This document shows, one piece after another, positions 6,605 through 14,057 of a stretch of DNA of 64,000 nucleotides. The stretch is from Planobispora longispora. Its GTDB lineage: Bacteria; Actinomycetota; Actinomycetes; Streptosporangiales; Streptosporangiaceae. The stretch is taken from assembly GCF_016863135.1 (NCBI RefSeq), contig NZ_BOOH01000052.1, forward strand, positions 101,184 through 165,183, written 5' to 3'. The position numbers and the translations under genes are program-made. Within the stretch, counting starts at the first letter, position 1, and each line of letters opens with the position of its first letter. Below the pieces are notes generated by a model that worked only from the letters and a program-made list of their open reading frames with translations, searched no databases and was not told the DNA's origin.

Positions 6605-7360
6605 ATGAGCCGGATCCTCGCGAACCGGACGCCCTTGAGCCGGACGCCCCTGAGTCGGATGCCTCTGAGCCGGATGTCCAGGGGCTGCCTGGCCCTGGGC
6701 ATCGCCGCCGCGAGCGTGCTGGCGGCCTCTGCCTGCGGTGCTGACGCCGCCTCGCACCACCACGCCGGACCGGCGCCCGATGGCGCGGCCCCGGCGCCCG
6801 GTGTCACGACTCCGGTGGCCGGTGGTACGGCGCCCGCGACAGACGATGGAACGGAGGCGGATGCCGCGACCCGGCCCGCGGAGAGCGACACCCCGGCCGG
6901 GGTCTTCAACGCCGCCGACGTGATGTTCCTGCAGATGATGATCCCGCACCACCGCCAGGGCGCGGAGCTGGCCGCTCTGGCGAAGGCCCGCTCGGCGCGC
7001 GAGCCGGTGCGCACGCTGGCCGCGGCGATCGCGGCCACCCAGGGCGACGAGGCCCGGACCATGACGGACTGGCTGCGGGCCTGGAGACAGCCGCTGGAGG
7101 CGGAGCCGCACGCCCACGACGCGCACGGCGGCCTGCACGTCACCCCGGCGGAGGAGGCCGAGGCGCTGGCGGGGCTGCGCGGGGCCGCCTTCGACGCGCG
7201 CTTCCTCAACGTGCTGATCGCCCACCAGCACAACGCGGTGGAGATGGCCCGCACCGAGCTGAAGACCGGCAGGAATCCGCAGGCGGTGGAGCTGGCCCGG
7301 CGGATCGAGCGGTCCCGCTCGGAGCAGATCCGGCAGATGCTCGCCGAGCTGTCCTCCTGA
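6605..7360 (+). CDS. DUF305 domain lipoprotein
   Basis: A 251-residue exported protein with two DUF305 helical-hairpin signatures, MMIPHHRQGAELA and LIAHQHNAVEMA, in a ferritin-like four-helix arrangement; the histidines suggest metal binding. The signal segment SRGCLALGIAAASVLAASAC ends in a lipobox-like ASAC, so the protein is probably lipid-anchored. A His-rich patch (SHHHAG) follows the cysteine. The start is uncertain: 6605, 6659 and 6674 all give an ATG, none with a strong ribosome-binding site. Starting at 6674 gives the most normal signal peptide, because the earlier part is a pentapeptide repeat (RTPLS x3). Function in the family is unknown; copper and stress links are known only for some members. 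Confidence 0.85.
   Translation: MSRILANRTPLSRTPLSRMPLSRMSRGCLALGIAAASVLAASACGADAASHHHAGPAPDGAAPAPGVTTPVAGGTAPATDDGTEADAATRPAESDTPAGVFNAADVMFLQMMIPHHRQGAELAALAKARSAREPVRTLAAAIAATQGDEARTMTDWLRAWRQPLEAEPHAHDAHGGLHVTPAEEAEALAGLRGAAFDARFLNVLIAHQHNAVEMARTELKTGRNPQAVELARRIERSRSEQIRQMLAELSS
6626..6670 (+). repeat. 15-bp tandem repeat, three copies
   Basis: Three units (6626-6640, 6641-6655, 6656-6670) of a CGGACGCCCCTGAGC-like sequence encode RTPLS, RTPLS, RMPLS ahead of the DUF305 signal peptide. A partial fourth unit begins at 6671. Confidence 0.8.
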
Positions 7361-7373
7361 GGGCTCCGGATCG

Positions 7374-7413
7374 GGCGGGGAGACCGTGAAACCTCCGGCA
7401 CGGTCTCCCCGCC
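7374..7413. terminator. 15-bp perfect hairpin after the DUF305 gene
   Basis: GGCGGGGAGACCGTG (7374-7388) pairs perfectly with CACGGTCTCCCCGCC (7399-7413) around a 10-base loop. It sits 14 bases after the DUF305 stop and between convergent genes. Confidence 0.8.
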
Positions 7414-7452
7414 GCCCGCCGCCCGCCGCCCGCCGCCCGCCGCCCGCCGCCT
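7411..7452. repeat. Heptanucleotide tandem repeat (GCCGCCC)6
   Basis: Six copies of GCCGCCC, the last with one change. The first copy overlaps the right arm of the hairpin at 7374-7413, so the array probably grew from the hairpin base. Confidence 0.9.
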
Positions 7453-7500
7453 GCCCTCCGGCTGCCGGGCGGACGGCGGGCCGGCCCTTCGGGCGCCGCG

Positions 7501-7598
7501 GTCCCGGTCAATCCGCCGGGTTCGCAGTCCGGGTCAGTCCGCCGGGTTCGCGGTCCCCGTCAACCTGCCGGGTTCGTGATCCCGGTCAGTCTGCCGCC
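7501..7598. repeat. 26-bp repeats built on the FGE gene 3' end
   Basis: Units start at 7501, 7527, 7553 and 7579 with a constant 26-bp period; the last unit is shortened and contains the real TGA (7586-7588) of the FGE gene. On the minus strand each unit carries a TGA at the same place. Since 26 leaves remainder 2 on division by 3, successive TGAs fall in different frames. Confidence 0.9.
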
Positions 7599-8602
7599 AC
7601 CGTGCGGAAGCCGCAGTTGCCGCTGCTCGACTCGGGGGTGTTCGACGAGCGGGCGGCGACCCGGTAGCGGTAGCAGTAGGAGCGGTGGCACAGGTAGGAG
7701 CCGCCGCGCATGACGCGCCGCTCGCCCGTCTCGGGGCCCCGGGGGTCGTGCTCCGGCGAGCTCGCGTAGTAGCAGGGGGAGAACCAGTCGGCGCACCACT
7801 CCCAGACGTTGCCCGCGACCTCGTGCAGGCCGAAGCCGTTGGCGGGGTAGGAGCGCACCGGGGCGGTGGCGAGCCACCCGTCCTCCCCGGTGTTGCGCCG
7901 GGGGAAGCGCCCCTGCCATATGTTGCACATCCAGCGGCCGTCGGGGACCGGCTCGTCCCCCCAGGCGAACCGGCGGCCCTCCAGACCGCCCCGCGCGGCG
8001 TACTCCCACTCGGCCTCGGTCGGCAGCCGCCGCCCCGCCCAGGCGCAGTAGGCCAGGGCGTCGTTCCAGGACACGTGAACCACCGGGTGGTCCCGCAGCT
8101 CGGCCGCGTCCGACAGCGGCCCGTACGGACGACGCCAGTCGGCGCCCCGCACCATCAGCCACCAGGGGGCGCCCGCCACCGCGCCGAGGACGTCGGCGCG
8201 CTCGGCGGCGAGCGCCTGGTGGAAGACCGCCGACGAGCCGTGGATCTCCGCCTCGGTGCGGTAGCCGGTCGCCGCGACGAACGCCGCGAACCGTCGGACG
8301 GTCACCGCGGTCGCGTCGATCCGGAAGGGGGCGAGCCGTACGGCGTGCACCGGCGCCTCGCCGTCGGCCGGGTAGCCCTCGCCGAACGCGTCGCCCATCG
8401 CGAACACGCCGCCGGGCAGCGCGACGTCCTCGTGCGCGGGCGGGGCGTGTCCGGGGGATCCGGGGAGGGCGTCCGGCGGGGAGGCGGAAGCCGCGACGCC
8501 CGCCGGAGGGTCGATGCCGGGGCCCGTCAGGGGGACGGCGCAGCGGGTCCCTTCGCGGTCCCGGCCGACGCCGGGGGCGCAACACGCCGGTCCGGTGCCC
8601 AT
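7586..8602 (-). CDS. Formylglycine-generating enzyme (sulfatase-modifying factor)
   Basis: A 338-residue FGE-sulfatase-family protein that converts the active-site cysteine of type I sulfatases to formylglycine with oxygen and copper. The C-terminus keeps the full aerobic-FGE signature: GGSYLCHRSYCYRYRVAARS followed by NTPESSSG. The copper/active-site cysteines are C305 and C310. Upstream blocks (VHVSWNDALAYCAWAG, LPTEAEWEYAARGG, GNVWEWCADWF) complete the fold. The ATG at 8602 follows AAGGAG and precedes a Cys-rich, poorly conserved N-terminus (CCAPG). It is divergent from a PadR regulator whose downstream neighbour is a sulfatase remnant, so its local substrate is lost. A sulfatase elsewhere may be served. 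Confidence 0.92.
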   Translation of the reverse strand: MGTGPACCAPGVGRDREGTRCAVPLTGPGIDPPAGVAASASPPDALPGSPGHAPPAHEDVALPGGVFAMGDAFGEGYPADGEAPVHAVRLAPFRIDATAVTVRRFAAFVAATGYRTEAEIHGSSAVFHQALAAERADVLGAVAGAPWWLMVRGADWRRPYGPLSDAAELRDHPVVHVSWNDALAYCAWAGRRLPTEAEWEYAARGGLEGRRFAWGDEPVPDGRWMCNIWQGRFPRRNTGEDGWLATAPVRSYPANGFGLHEVAGNVWEWCADWFSPCYYASSPEHDPRGPETGERRVMRGGSYLCHRSYCYRYRVAARSSNTPESSSGNCGFRTVAAD

Positions 8603-8717
8603 CCAACTCCTTCCGCCGCGCCGTCTTCCGGGCGCCTCCGCCCGCAACCCGTCGGCCGGCCGGTGCGCAGACGGCGACCCTATCCGGTAACGGCCCTTGA
8701 CCTGCGGGGAAGCGAAT

Positions 8718-8760
8718 CATTGTAAAACAATGCACATAGGTGATCATGCACATTGCAATG
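8718..8760. promoter_or_regulatory. Palindromes in the FGE/PadR divergent promoter
   Basis: CATTGT-AAA-ACAATG (8718-8732) and CATTGCAATG (8751-8760) are both perfect palindromes. ATGCACAT is repeated directly at 8730-8737 and 8746-8753, a 16-bp (1.5-turn) offset. The AT-rich patch ends 16 bases before the PadR start. PadR autoregulation and control of the FGE gene is the likely role. Confidence 0.65.
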
Positions 8761-8776
8761 CCCGAAGGGTGCCGGT

Positions 8777-9346
8777 GTGAGATTCGAGTACGTCCTGCTG
8801 TCGCTCCTGGCGGCCCGCCCCTACAGCGGATACGACCTGGGCAGATGGCTGGAGTCGGAAGGCCAGTTCCTGCGCCCCCGCGCCCACCACAGCCAGATCT
8901 ACCGCTCGCTGGCCAGGATGGTGGCCGACGGCTGGGTCCGCTACGAGGTCGACGCGCGGGAAGGACGGCCGGACGCCAAGGTCTACCGGCTGACCCTCCT
9001 CGGGCGCGAGGTGCTCCTGGAGTGGGTGCGCTCGCCGTACGAGCCGCCGAGCCGGTTCCAGGAGCCGGACTTCATGGCCCGGTTCGGCTTCGCCGCGGCG
9101 CTGGACCGGCGGGCGGCCGTCGCCCTGCTCAGGACCGAGCTGGACCACCGCCGCGCCCAGGTGGCGCGCAGCCGCGGCCGCGACCGCACGATGCGCTTCC
9201 AGGAACCGATCCCGGAGCTGGACCCGGTCCGGGCGCAGGCGGTCTTCGACCGCATGCACGAGTACGGCATGCGCGCGGTGGACCAGTGGATCGAGTGGCT
9301 GGAGGACATGCTCCACCGGCTGGAGGAGGGGGAGGACGCCCGATGA
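8777..9346 (+). CDS. PadR family transcriptional regulator
   Basis: A 189-residue repressor. The N-terminal winged helix is typical (RFEYVLLSLLAARPYSGYDL, HSQIYRSLARMVADGWV, with the wing around VYRLTLLGREVLLEW). The C-terminal PadR_C/Vir-type helical domain ends in a leucine-rich dimerisation helix (WIEWLEDMLHRLEEG). The GTG at 8777 is selected because it begins the conserved VRFEYVLL motif and has AAGGG upstream; longer starts run into the operator. Its stop overlaps the ATG of the sulfatase remnant (ATGA), so it once headed a PadR-sulfatase operon divergent from FGE. The inducer is unknown. Confidence 0.92.
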   Translation: MRFEYVLLSLLAARPYSGYDLGRWLESEGQFLRPRAHHSQIYRSLARMVADGWVRYEVDAREGRPDAKVYRLTLLGREVLLEWVRSPYEPPSRFQEPDFMARFGFAAALDRRAAVALLRTELDHRRAQVARSRGRDRTMRFQEPIPELDPVRAQAVFDRMHEYGMRAVDQWIEWLEDMLHRLEEGEDAR

Positions 9347-9598
9347 AGGCGATCATGGTGATGTTCGACAGCCTCAACCGGCACATGCTGCCGCCGTACG
9401 GGGCGGACTGGACGCACGCGCCGAACTTCGCCCCGCCCGCCGGGAGATCCACACCGGGCGCCACAACTTCCTGCACCGCAGCTGGGGCCGCTGGAGCCGT
9501 TCGACTACGGCGGCATCGGCCTGTTCGGCCTGTTCTTCGGGCTCATGGGCGTGATGCAGGGCGTCAACCCCGGCGTCAACCGGCCCTCTCACCGATAA
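9343..9598 (+). pseudogene. Sulfatase remnant lacking the catalytic cysteine
   Basis: The first 30 codons read as an intact sulfatase N-terminus, including MVMFDSLNRHMLPPYG and THAPNFA (metal-binding Asp retained). At about 9433 the frame breaks and resumes with RREIHTGRHNFLHRSW, which in complete sulfatases lies about 20 residues further on, just after the CxPxR formylglycine motif. The deleted segment therefore contained the catalytic Cys. A second one-base loss near 9486 shifts the frame to PLEPFD, followed by a hydrophobic stretch (GLFGLFFGLMGVMQGVNPG) that is not sulfatase-like, ending at TAA 9596-9598. The rest of the enzyme, about 400 residues, is missing. Translationally coupled to PadR. 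Confidence 0.85.
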
Positions 9599-9653
9599 TC
9601 GTCATACGGCGACGACGGTTTGGTCGTTGACGGATTCGCAGGAGGAGGCGACG

Positions 9654-10535
9654 GTGGGCATCCCGACCGGAACGTCCACCCGCCTACCGGCCGCGGCCTC
9701 GCCGGGCGCGCAGGTGCGGCGGCCGTACTGGGCCGGCGCGGCCACGGCCGCCCCGGGCCTGCTGGCCTTCACCGGCGCGATCGGCTCCGCCGAGCCGCAC
9801 GCCCACGCCGCGGTGCAGGTCCTGCTGGTGCTCGATGGCGAGGTGGTGCTGACCGACCGGCACGGCCGGCAGCGCCCGGTCCAGGCCGCGATCATCCCGG
9901 CCGGCGTCCGGCACGGACTGCGGGCCACCCCGGCCACGCACGGCCTGCTGGCCTACCTCGATCCGGCGAGCCCGGTCGGCCGGGCGGCCACCGCGCGCAC
10001 CGCCGCATACGGTGATGCGGACGCGGTGAGCACCTGGCAGGCCGCGGCCCGGCCGGGCGTGATGGCTGCCGCGCCGAGGTCACCGGCCGTCGTGCCCGGC
10101 TCACCGGCCCTCATGCCCGGCTCGCCGGCCGTCGCGCCCGGCCGGGCCGCCATGCGCCGCGCAGCCGGGCCGCATCCCGGCGCCGGCGCGCTGCCCGCCC
10201 CTTTGTCACGCGCGCTCGCGCTGGTCCCGCAGCTCATCGACGGGCCGCTGCTGCTGGGCGACCTCGCCGCCCGGTCCGGGGTCTCAGCCAGCCGGCTCGG
10301 GCACCTGTTCGCCGAGCATCTGCACCTGCCGTATCCGGCCTGGCGGCGCTGGGCCCGGCTGCTGCACGCCGTCGAGGCCGTGCGCGGCGGCGCCACGCTG
10401 ACCGAGGCCGCGCACGCGGCCGGGTTCGCCGACAGCGCCCATCTGACCCGCACCTGCCGGGCCATGTTCGGAATCACGCCCAGCCAGGCCCTGGCCGCCA
10501 CCGGCTGGCACTCCCTCACCCGCGGCCGACGATAG
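9654..10535 (+). CDS. AraC-family transcriptional regulator
   Basis: A 293-residue regulator. Residues about 30-110 form a cupin-like sensor (VLLVLDGEVVLTDRHG, then IIPAGVRHGL). A low-complexity linker follows with three copies of SPAxxPG. The C-terminal two-HTH domain runs LLGDLAARSGVSASRLGHLF to LTEAAHAAGFADSAHLTRTC and FGITPSQ. The GTG at 9654 is chosen because GGAGGAGG lies 5 bases before it; an upstream TTG in frame has no such site. It precedes a sterol-desaturase-like gene by 62 bases and probably regulates it. The ligand is unknown. Confidence 0.9.
   Translation: MGIPTGTSTRLPAAASPGAQVRRPYWAGAATAAPGLLAFTGAIGSAEPHAHAAVQVLLVLDGEVVLTDRHGRQRPVQAAIIPAGVRHGLRATPATHGLLAYLDPASPVGRAATARTAAYGDADAVSTWQAAARPGVMAAAPRSPAVVPGSPALMPGSPAVAPGRAAMRRAAGPHPGAGALPAPLSRALALVPQLIDGPLLLGDLAARSGVSASRLGHLFAEHLHLPYPAWRRWARLLHAVEAVRGGATLTEAAHAAGFADSAHLTRTCRAMFGITPSQALAATGWHSLTRGRR
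10080..10142 (+). repeat. 21-bp in-frame repeat in the AraC linker
   Basis: Three units (10080-10100, 10101-10121, 10122-10142) encode SPAVVPG, SPALMPG, SPAVAPG between sensor and HTH domains. Confidence 0.8.
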
Positions 10536-10597
10536 CCGCCACGCGGCAGCGGATTCGTTCAAGCCCGCACCCCGGCCCAGCCGCCAAGGTGCAAGGC

Positions 10598-11611
10598 ATG
10601 TCCCTGACGCACTCACCCACCGGCGGCGCCGTCCGGACGGTGGTCCGCTACGGCTATGCCCCGCTGATACTGCTCGGCGTCAACGGCGGCGCCGTCGCCC
10701 TGGTCGCCGCCGACGCCTCCAAACTGTGGCTGCTCGGCCTGCTGGCCACTGCGATCGCCCTGTCGTTCACCGCCGAACGCCTCCTGCCGTATGACAGGAC
10801 CTGGAACACCTCCCAGGGCGACGCCGGCCGCGACGCCGCGCACAGCCTGGTCAACGAGAGCCTCATCCTGGTCAGCGTCGCGGTCGTCCCGCTGCTGGCC
10901 GCGGTCCTGTCGGCGACGTTTCCGGCCGCCGCCCTGTGGCCGCACGCCTGGCCGCTGCCCGCCCAGGTGCTGCTGGCCGTACTGATCGCCGACGCCGGCA
11001 TCACCCTGGTCCACTACGCCAGCCACACCGTCGGCGCGCTGTGGCGCCTGCACGCCGTCCACCACTCCGTCAGACGCTTCTACGGCCTCAACGGGCTGAT
11101 GAAACACCCCCTGCACCAGATGCTGGAGATGACCGCCGGGGTCGCGCCGCTGCTGCTGATCGGCCTGCCGGTGCAGGTCGCCTCGGTGCTCGCGCTGGCC
11201 GTGGCGGTGCAGTTGCTGCTGCAGCACTCCAACGCCGACTACCGCGTCGGCGCGCTGAAGTACGTCCTGGCCCTGAACGAGGGACATCGCTTCCACCACC
11301 TCAAATGGGCCGGCGTCGGCGACGTCAACTTCGGCCTGTTCACCCTCCTCTGGGACCACCTGCTGGGCACCTTCTCCTACGACCCCGGGCGCCGCTTCAC
11401 CTCCGAGGTGCTCGGCATGGCCGCCAAACCGGACTACCCCACCGCCTACCTGGCCCAGCTCGCCGAGCCCTTCCGCGCCTCCGGCGCCTGCCACGCCGGG
11501 CCCGCCGGCCGGGCCGCCGACGTGGACGACGATCACCGCCTCGGGTGGGCGCGGCCGCCGTGGGGACCGTCCGGTCGCGGCGATCAGGCGGCCTTGCCGC
11601 GGGCGAGGTAG
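10598..11611 (+). CDS. Sterol desaturase / fatty acid hydroxylase family membrane protein
   Basis: A 337-residue integral membrane di-iron enzyme of the fatty-acid hydroxylase superfamily. Four to five hydrophobic segments surround the three histidine boxes: HYASH, HAVHHS and GHRFHHLKW, the set that binds the two irons. Members hydroxylate or desaturate sterols, carotenoids or fatty acids; the substrate here is unknown. The start at 10598 (MSLTHS) is preceded by AAGG at workable spacing. The preceding AraC gene is the likely regulator. The last 28 bases overlap the 3' end of the convergent retropepsin-like gene, and the C-terminal tail past residue 305 is basic and poorly conserved. Confidence 0.9.
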   Translation: MSLTHSPTGGAVRTVVRYGYAPLILLGVNGGAVALVAADASKLWLLGLLATAIALSFTAERLLPYDRTWNTSQGDAGRDAAHSLVNESLILVSVAVVPLLAAVLSATFPAAALWPHAWPLPAQVLLAVLIADAGITLVHYASHTVGALWRLHAVHHSVRRFYGLNGLMKHPLHQMLEMTAGVAPLLLIGLPVQVASVLALAVAVQLLLQHSNADYRVGALKYVLALNEGHRFHHLKWAGVGDVNFGLFTLLWDHLLGTFSYDPGRRFTSEVLGMAAKPDYPTAYLAQLAEPFRASGACHAGPAGRAADVDDDHRLGWARPPWGPSGRGDQAALPRAR

Positions 11612-12885
11612 ACCTTCATGTCGGTGAAGTCGAGGGTGACGTGGTAGGGCTTGTAGAAGCTGTGGGAGAAGTTGGCCAGCACGTCGAACCCTTCGCGGCC
11701 GGGTCCGCCGGGCCCGCCGGGCCTGCTGTCCGCGTAGCAGTAGGCGTCGCGGGCGGTGGCGCCGCCGAGGCGGATCTCCTCCGGGTAGCAGGGGTAGGCG
11801 GTGAGGAACCGACCCCCGGCCGACGTCTCGATCGGGCGGTCGTAGTCGGTGCGGATCCGCAACCGTCTGGCCGTCTCCTCGGTCATGCTCGCCGTCATTT
11901 CGCCGGTTCCGCCGATGTTCAGGGCCACCACCCGGGCGCCGGAGCCGGCGACGCTGCCCCTGCTGAACAGCAGGTGCTCCTGGGCCAGCCACAGCGGCAG
12001 CGGCCCGGCGCCCGACCGCGCGGCGGCGGTGCGCGCCTTCCCGGCCGTTTCGGGGGTTCTGCGGCGCAGGATCAGCGACCGGCCCGCGTAGTCGACGGTG
12101 GTCAGGAAGTGGTACAGGATCCACGTGCCGATCAATCCGTCCCCCGACTCCGGGCCGTCCTCCCCGCCCGACCAGGCCACCGGGATGTTGCGCAGTTCGA
12201 TGCCGCCGAGCTTGAAGGAGTCCAGCACTCCGGAGTAGTACGTCACGGTTCTGCCCTGAAACTCGAACGTGTCCACGGTCACGGCGACCAGCCCGGCGTC
12301 CTTGGCCGCTTTCGCCGACACGTTCAGCGACGCGACGCGAGTGTAGAACGAGAGGTCGATCGGCGGTCCGCCGTTGAGTGAGGCCTTCACCAGCGGCATC
12401 GGGTCCATCTGCTGCCACGGCACCCGCGCGGTGTCGCCGTGGATCTGGTATGGCTCGCCGCGGAACGCCGCGAACAGCTTGGCGTAGCTTTCCTCCCCGG
12501 CCGCCCGCCATCGTGGCGCGGCGAGGGAGAACTTGTCCTGCCGGGTGTAGCAGTCGGCCAGGAGCCGGTTGGTCTCCTGGTCGCCGGGCGCCGACTTGAG
12601 GGCCGTCGCGAGATACTTCTCAGCCTCGGGGAACTGGTTGGCCAGGAGCCCGACATGGCCGCGCCGGCGGGCCGCGTGCACGTTCGCGGGGTCCTTTTTC
12701 AGGATCTCGTCATATGCACGGCCGGCCTGCTCGAACTTCCCGGCCCTGAAGAGCGCGTCCGCGTCGCCGCCGCCGGCCAGCGCCGGGACCGCCTCGCCCA
12801 GCAGCGGCGCGGTCGCGGCGGCGCCGGCCACCACGGCGGCGCCCCGCAGCAGCGAACGCCGGTCCCATCGTCTGTCATCAGCCAC
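11584..12885 (-). CDS. Tat-exported TPR + retropepsin-like protein, catalytic motifs lost
   Basis: A 433-residue secreted protein. The GTG at 12885, behind GGGGAGAAGG, opens with a twin-arginine signal (RRSLLRGAAVVAGAAA). Residues about 45-130 hold two TPR-like units (AGRAYDEILKKDPANVHAAR, YLATALKSAPGDQETNRLLA). The rest follows the two-lobed retropepsin-like family of actinomycetes (MPLVKASLNGGPP, GLIGTWILYHFLTTVDY, PLWLAQEHLLFSRGS). The D-T/S-G catalytic triads expected in each lobe are replaced: LSFYTRVASLN in lobe 1 and ALNIGGTGEM in lobe 2. It is therefore predicted to be a non-proteolytic, perhaps peptide-binding, relative. It is convergent with the desaturase gene. Confidence 0.8.
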   Translation of the reverse strand: MADDRRWDRRSLLRGAAVVAGAAATAPLLGEAVPALAGGGDADALFRAGKFEQAGRAYDEILKKDPANVHAARRRGHVGLLANQFPEAEKYLATALKSAPGDQETNRLLADCYTRQDKFSLAAPRWRAAGEESYAKLFAAFRGEPYQIHGDTARVPWQQMDPMPLVKASLNGGPPIDLSFYTRVASLNVSAKAAKDAGLVAVTVDTFEFQGRTVTYYSGVLDSFKLGGIELRNIPVAWSGGEDGPESGDGLIGTWILYHFLTTVDYAGRSLILRRRTPETAGKARTAAARSGAGPLPLWLAQEHLLFSRGSVAGSGARVVALNIGGTGEMTASMTEETARRLRIRTDYDRPIETSAGGRFLTAYPCYPEEIRLGGATARDAYCYADSRPGGPGGPGREGFDVLANFSHSFYKPYHVTLDFTDMKVYLARGKAA

Positions 12886-13185
12886 GCCTTCTCCCCTTTT
12901 CGTGATCACCTTCGCCGCGACGTTCTGTCCGGCGGACGGCCACGGCGGCTCCGGCGACCTCCTCCCGCCCTGCCTGATGAGGACGGCGCCGAGGTCGCCG
13001 GGGCCGTGACCCGGGGCCGGGGCCACCTGGGCGGCCGGCCCGCTCGGCATCCACTGTCGGCGGGCCGCGTCCCCGCCTCGTCCGCGCCGCGTCATGGTTG
13101 CGTCACGGTCGCGCCGACGGCGGCCTCCGCGGACGGACGGCGACATGCGTGCGCAGACTGAGGGCGAAGCCGCGCACCCGCTCCG
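12886..13185. other. 300-base gap without a supported gene
   Basis: GC-rich sequence between two minus-strand genes. Open frames here are antisense or out-of-frame extensions of neighbours with no recognisable protein. No convincing terminator, promoter or repeat was seen beyond two GCGTCA copies around 13092-13108. Confidence 0.5.
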
Positions 13186-13998
13186 CTAACGCCCGGCGCG
13201 CGATGTCGCGAGGTAGCGGGCCGGGACCTCGCCGCCGCCGTGGACGGCGAGGTCCGCGCCGGTGACGTAGGACGACAGGTCGCCGGCCAGGTACAGGCAG
13301 GCGTTCGCCACGTCGCCGGGGACCGCCATCCGGCCCATCGGGATCAGCTCCGCGAGGCCGGCGCCGCCGTCCGGGCCGTAGACGGAGGCCGCCGCCTCGG
13401 TCCGGACGAGCCCGGCGGTGATGTGGTTGACCCGCACCTTGGGCGACCATTCGAGCGCCAGCGCCCGGGTGAGCGCCAGCAGCCCGGCCTTGGCGGCGGA
13501 GTAGGCCGCGGTGCCCGGCTGTGGGTCGTGGGCGGAGACGCTGCCGATGTTGACGATCGCGCCGCCGGTCTCCTGGCCCTGCATGATCGCGTTGGCCGCC
13601 TGCGACACGTAGAACGGGGCGAGCAGGTTCAGGCTCACGATCTTCTCGACGAAGCGCGGGGAGACCGTCGCCGCGTCCGCCGAGGGGGAGCCGCCGGCGT
13701 TGTTGACGAGCACGTCGAGCCGGCCGAGGAGGCCGGCCGCGTGCTCCGCCAGCGCGGCGGCGGCCCCGGGGTCCCGGATGTCCGCGGCGGCGAACCGGGC
13801 GGTCCTGCTGCCGCCCCGGGGCAGGGCGCCGGGCAGGTCCGCGGGCTCGGTGCGCCCGCAGACGACCACTTCGGCGCCCGCGGCCAGGAACCGCTCGGCG
13901 ATCGCGAACCCGATGCCCTTGGTCCCGCCGGTGACCAGCACCGCCCGTCCGGTGAAGTCCATCGCCGGATTCACCCGCGTGTCCGTCGCCGCATTCAT
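13186..13998 (-). CDS. SDR oxidoreductase of the steroid C/D-ring cluster
   Basis: A 270-residue classical SDR. It shows VTGGTKGIGFAIAERF (cofactor), NNAGG, the catalytic Ser in NIGSVSAH and Tyr/Lys in YSAAK, and the usual VRVNHITAGLVRTE loop. Start ATG at 13998 follows GGGAGG. It is divergent from the echA20-ipdABC operon, the same arrangement as the SDR genes next to echA20 in Mycobacterium tuberculosis (Rv3548c/Rv3549c), and it shares the KstR2-like operator at 14026-14047. A role in processing HIP-derived steroid intermediates is inferred from context; the exact reaction is not established. Confidence 0.88.
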   Translation of the reverse strand: MNAATDTRVNPAMDFTGRAVLVTGGTKGIGFAIAERFLAAGAEVVVCGRTEPADLPGALPRGGSRTARFAAADIRDPGAAAALAEHAAGLLGRLDVLVNNAGGSPSADAATVSPRFVEKIVSLNLLAPFYVSQAANAIMQGQETGGAIVNIGSVSAHDPQPGTAAYSAAKAGLLALTRALALEWSPKVRVNHITAGLVRTEAAASVYGPDGGAGLAELIPMGRMAVPGDVANACLYLAGDLSSYVTGADLAVHGGGEVPARYLATSRAGR

Positions 13999-14025
13999 CG
14001 GCGCCCTCCCTTCTGCTACGTTTAA

Positions 14026-14047
14026 TTTCTAACAAATGTTTGGTGGA
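14026..14047. promoter_or_regulatory. KstR2-like operator, copy 1
   Basis: The core at 14031-14044, AACAAATGTTTGGT, matches 8 of the 10 fixed positions of the mycobacterial KstR2 motif AnCAAGnnCTTGnT. Flanks TTTCT and GGA extend it to a near-palindrome. It lies in the divergent promoter of the SDR and echA20 genes, 11 bases before echA20. A second copy is at 21847-21868. Confidence 0.75.
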
Positions 14048-14057
14048 AAGGTATCGC

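Noticed and set aside
7411..7452. CRISPR-like array
   Set aside because: Units are 7 bp with no spacers; a simple microsatellite. The 17-bp and 26-bp arrays also lack spacers and cas genes.
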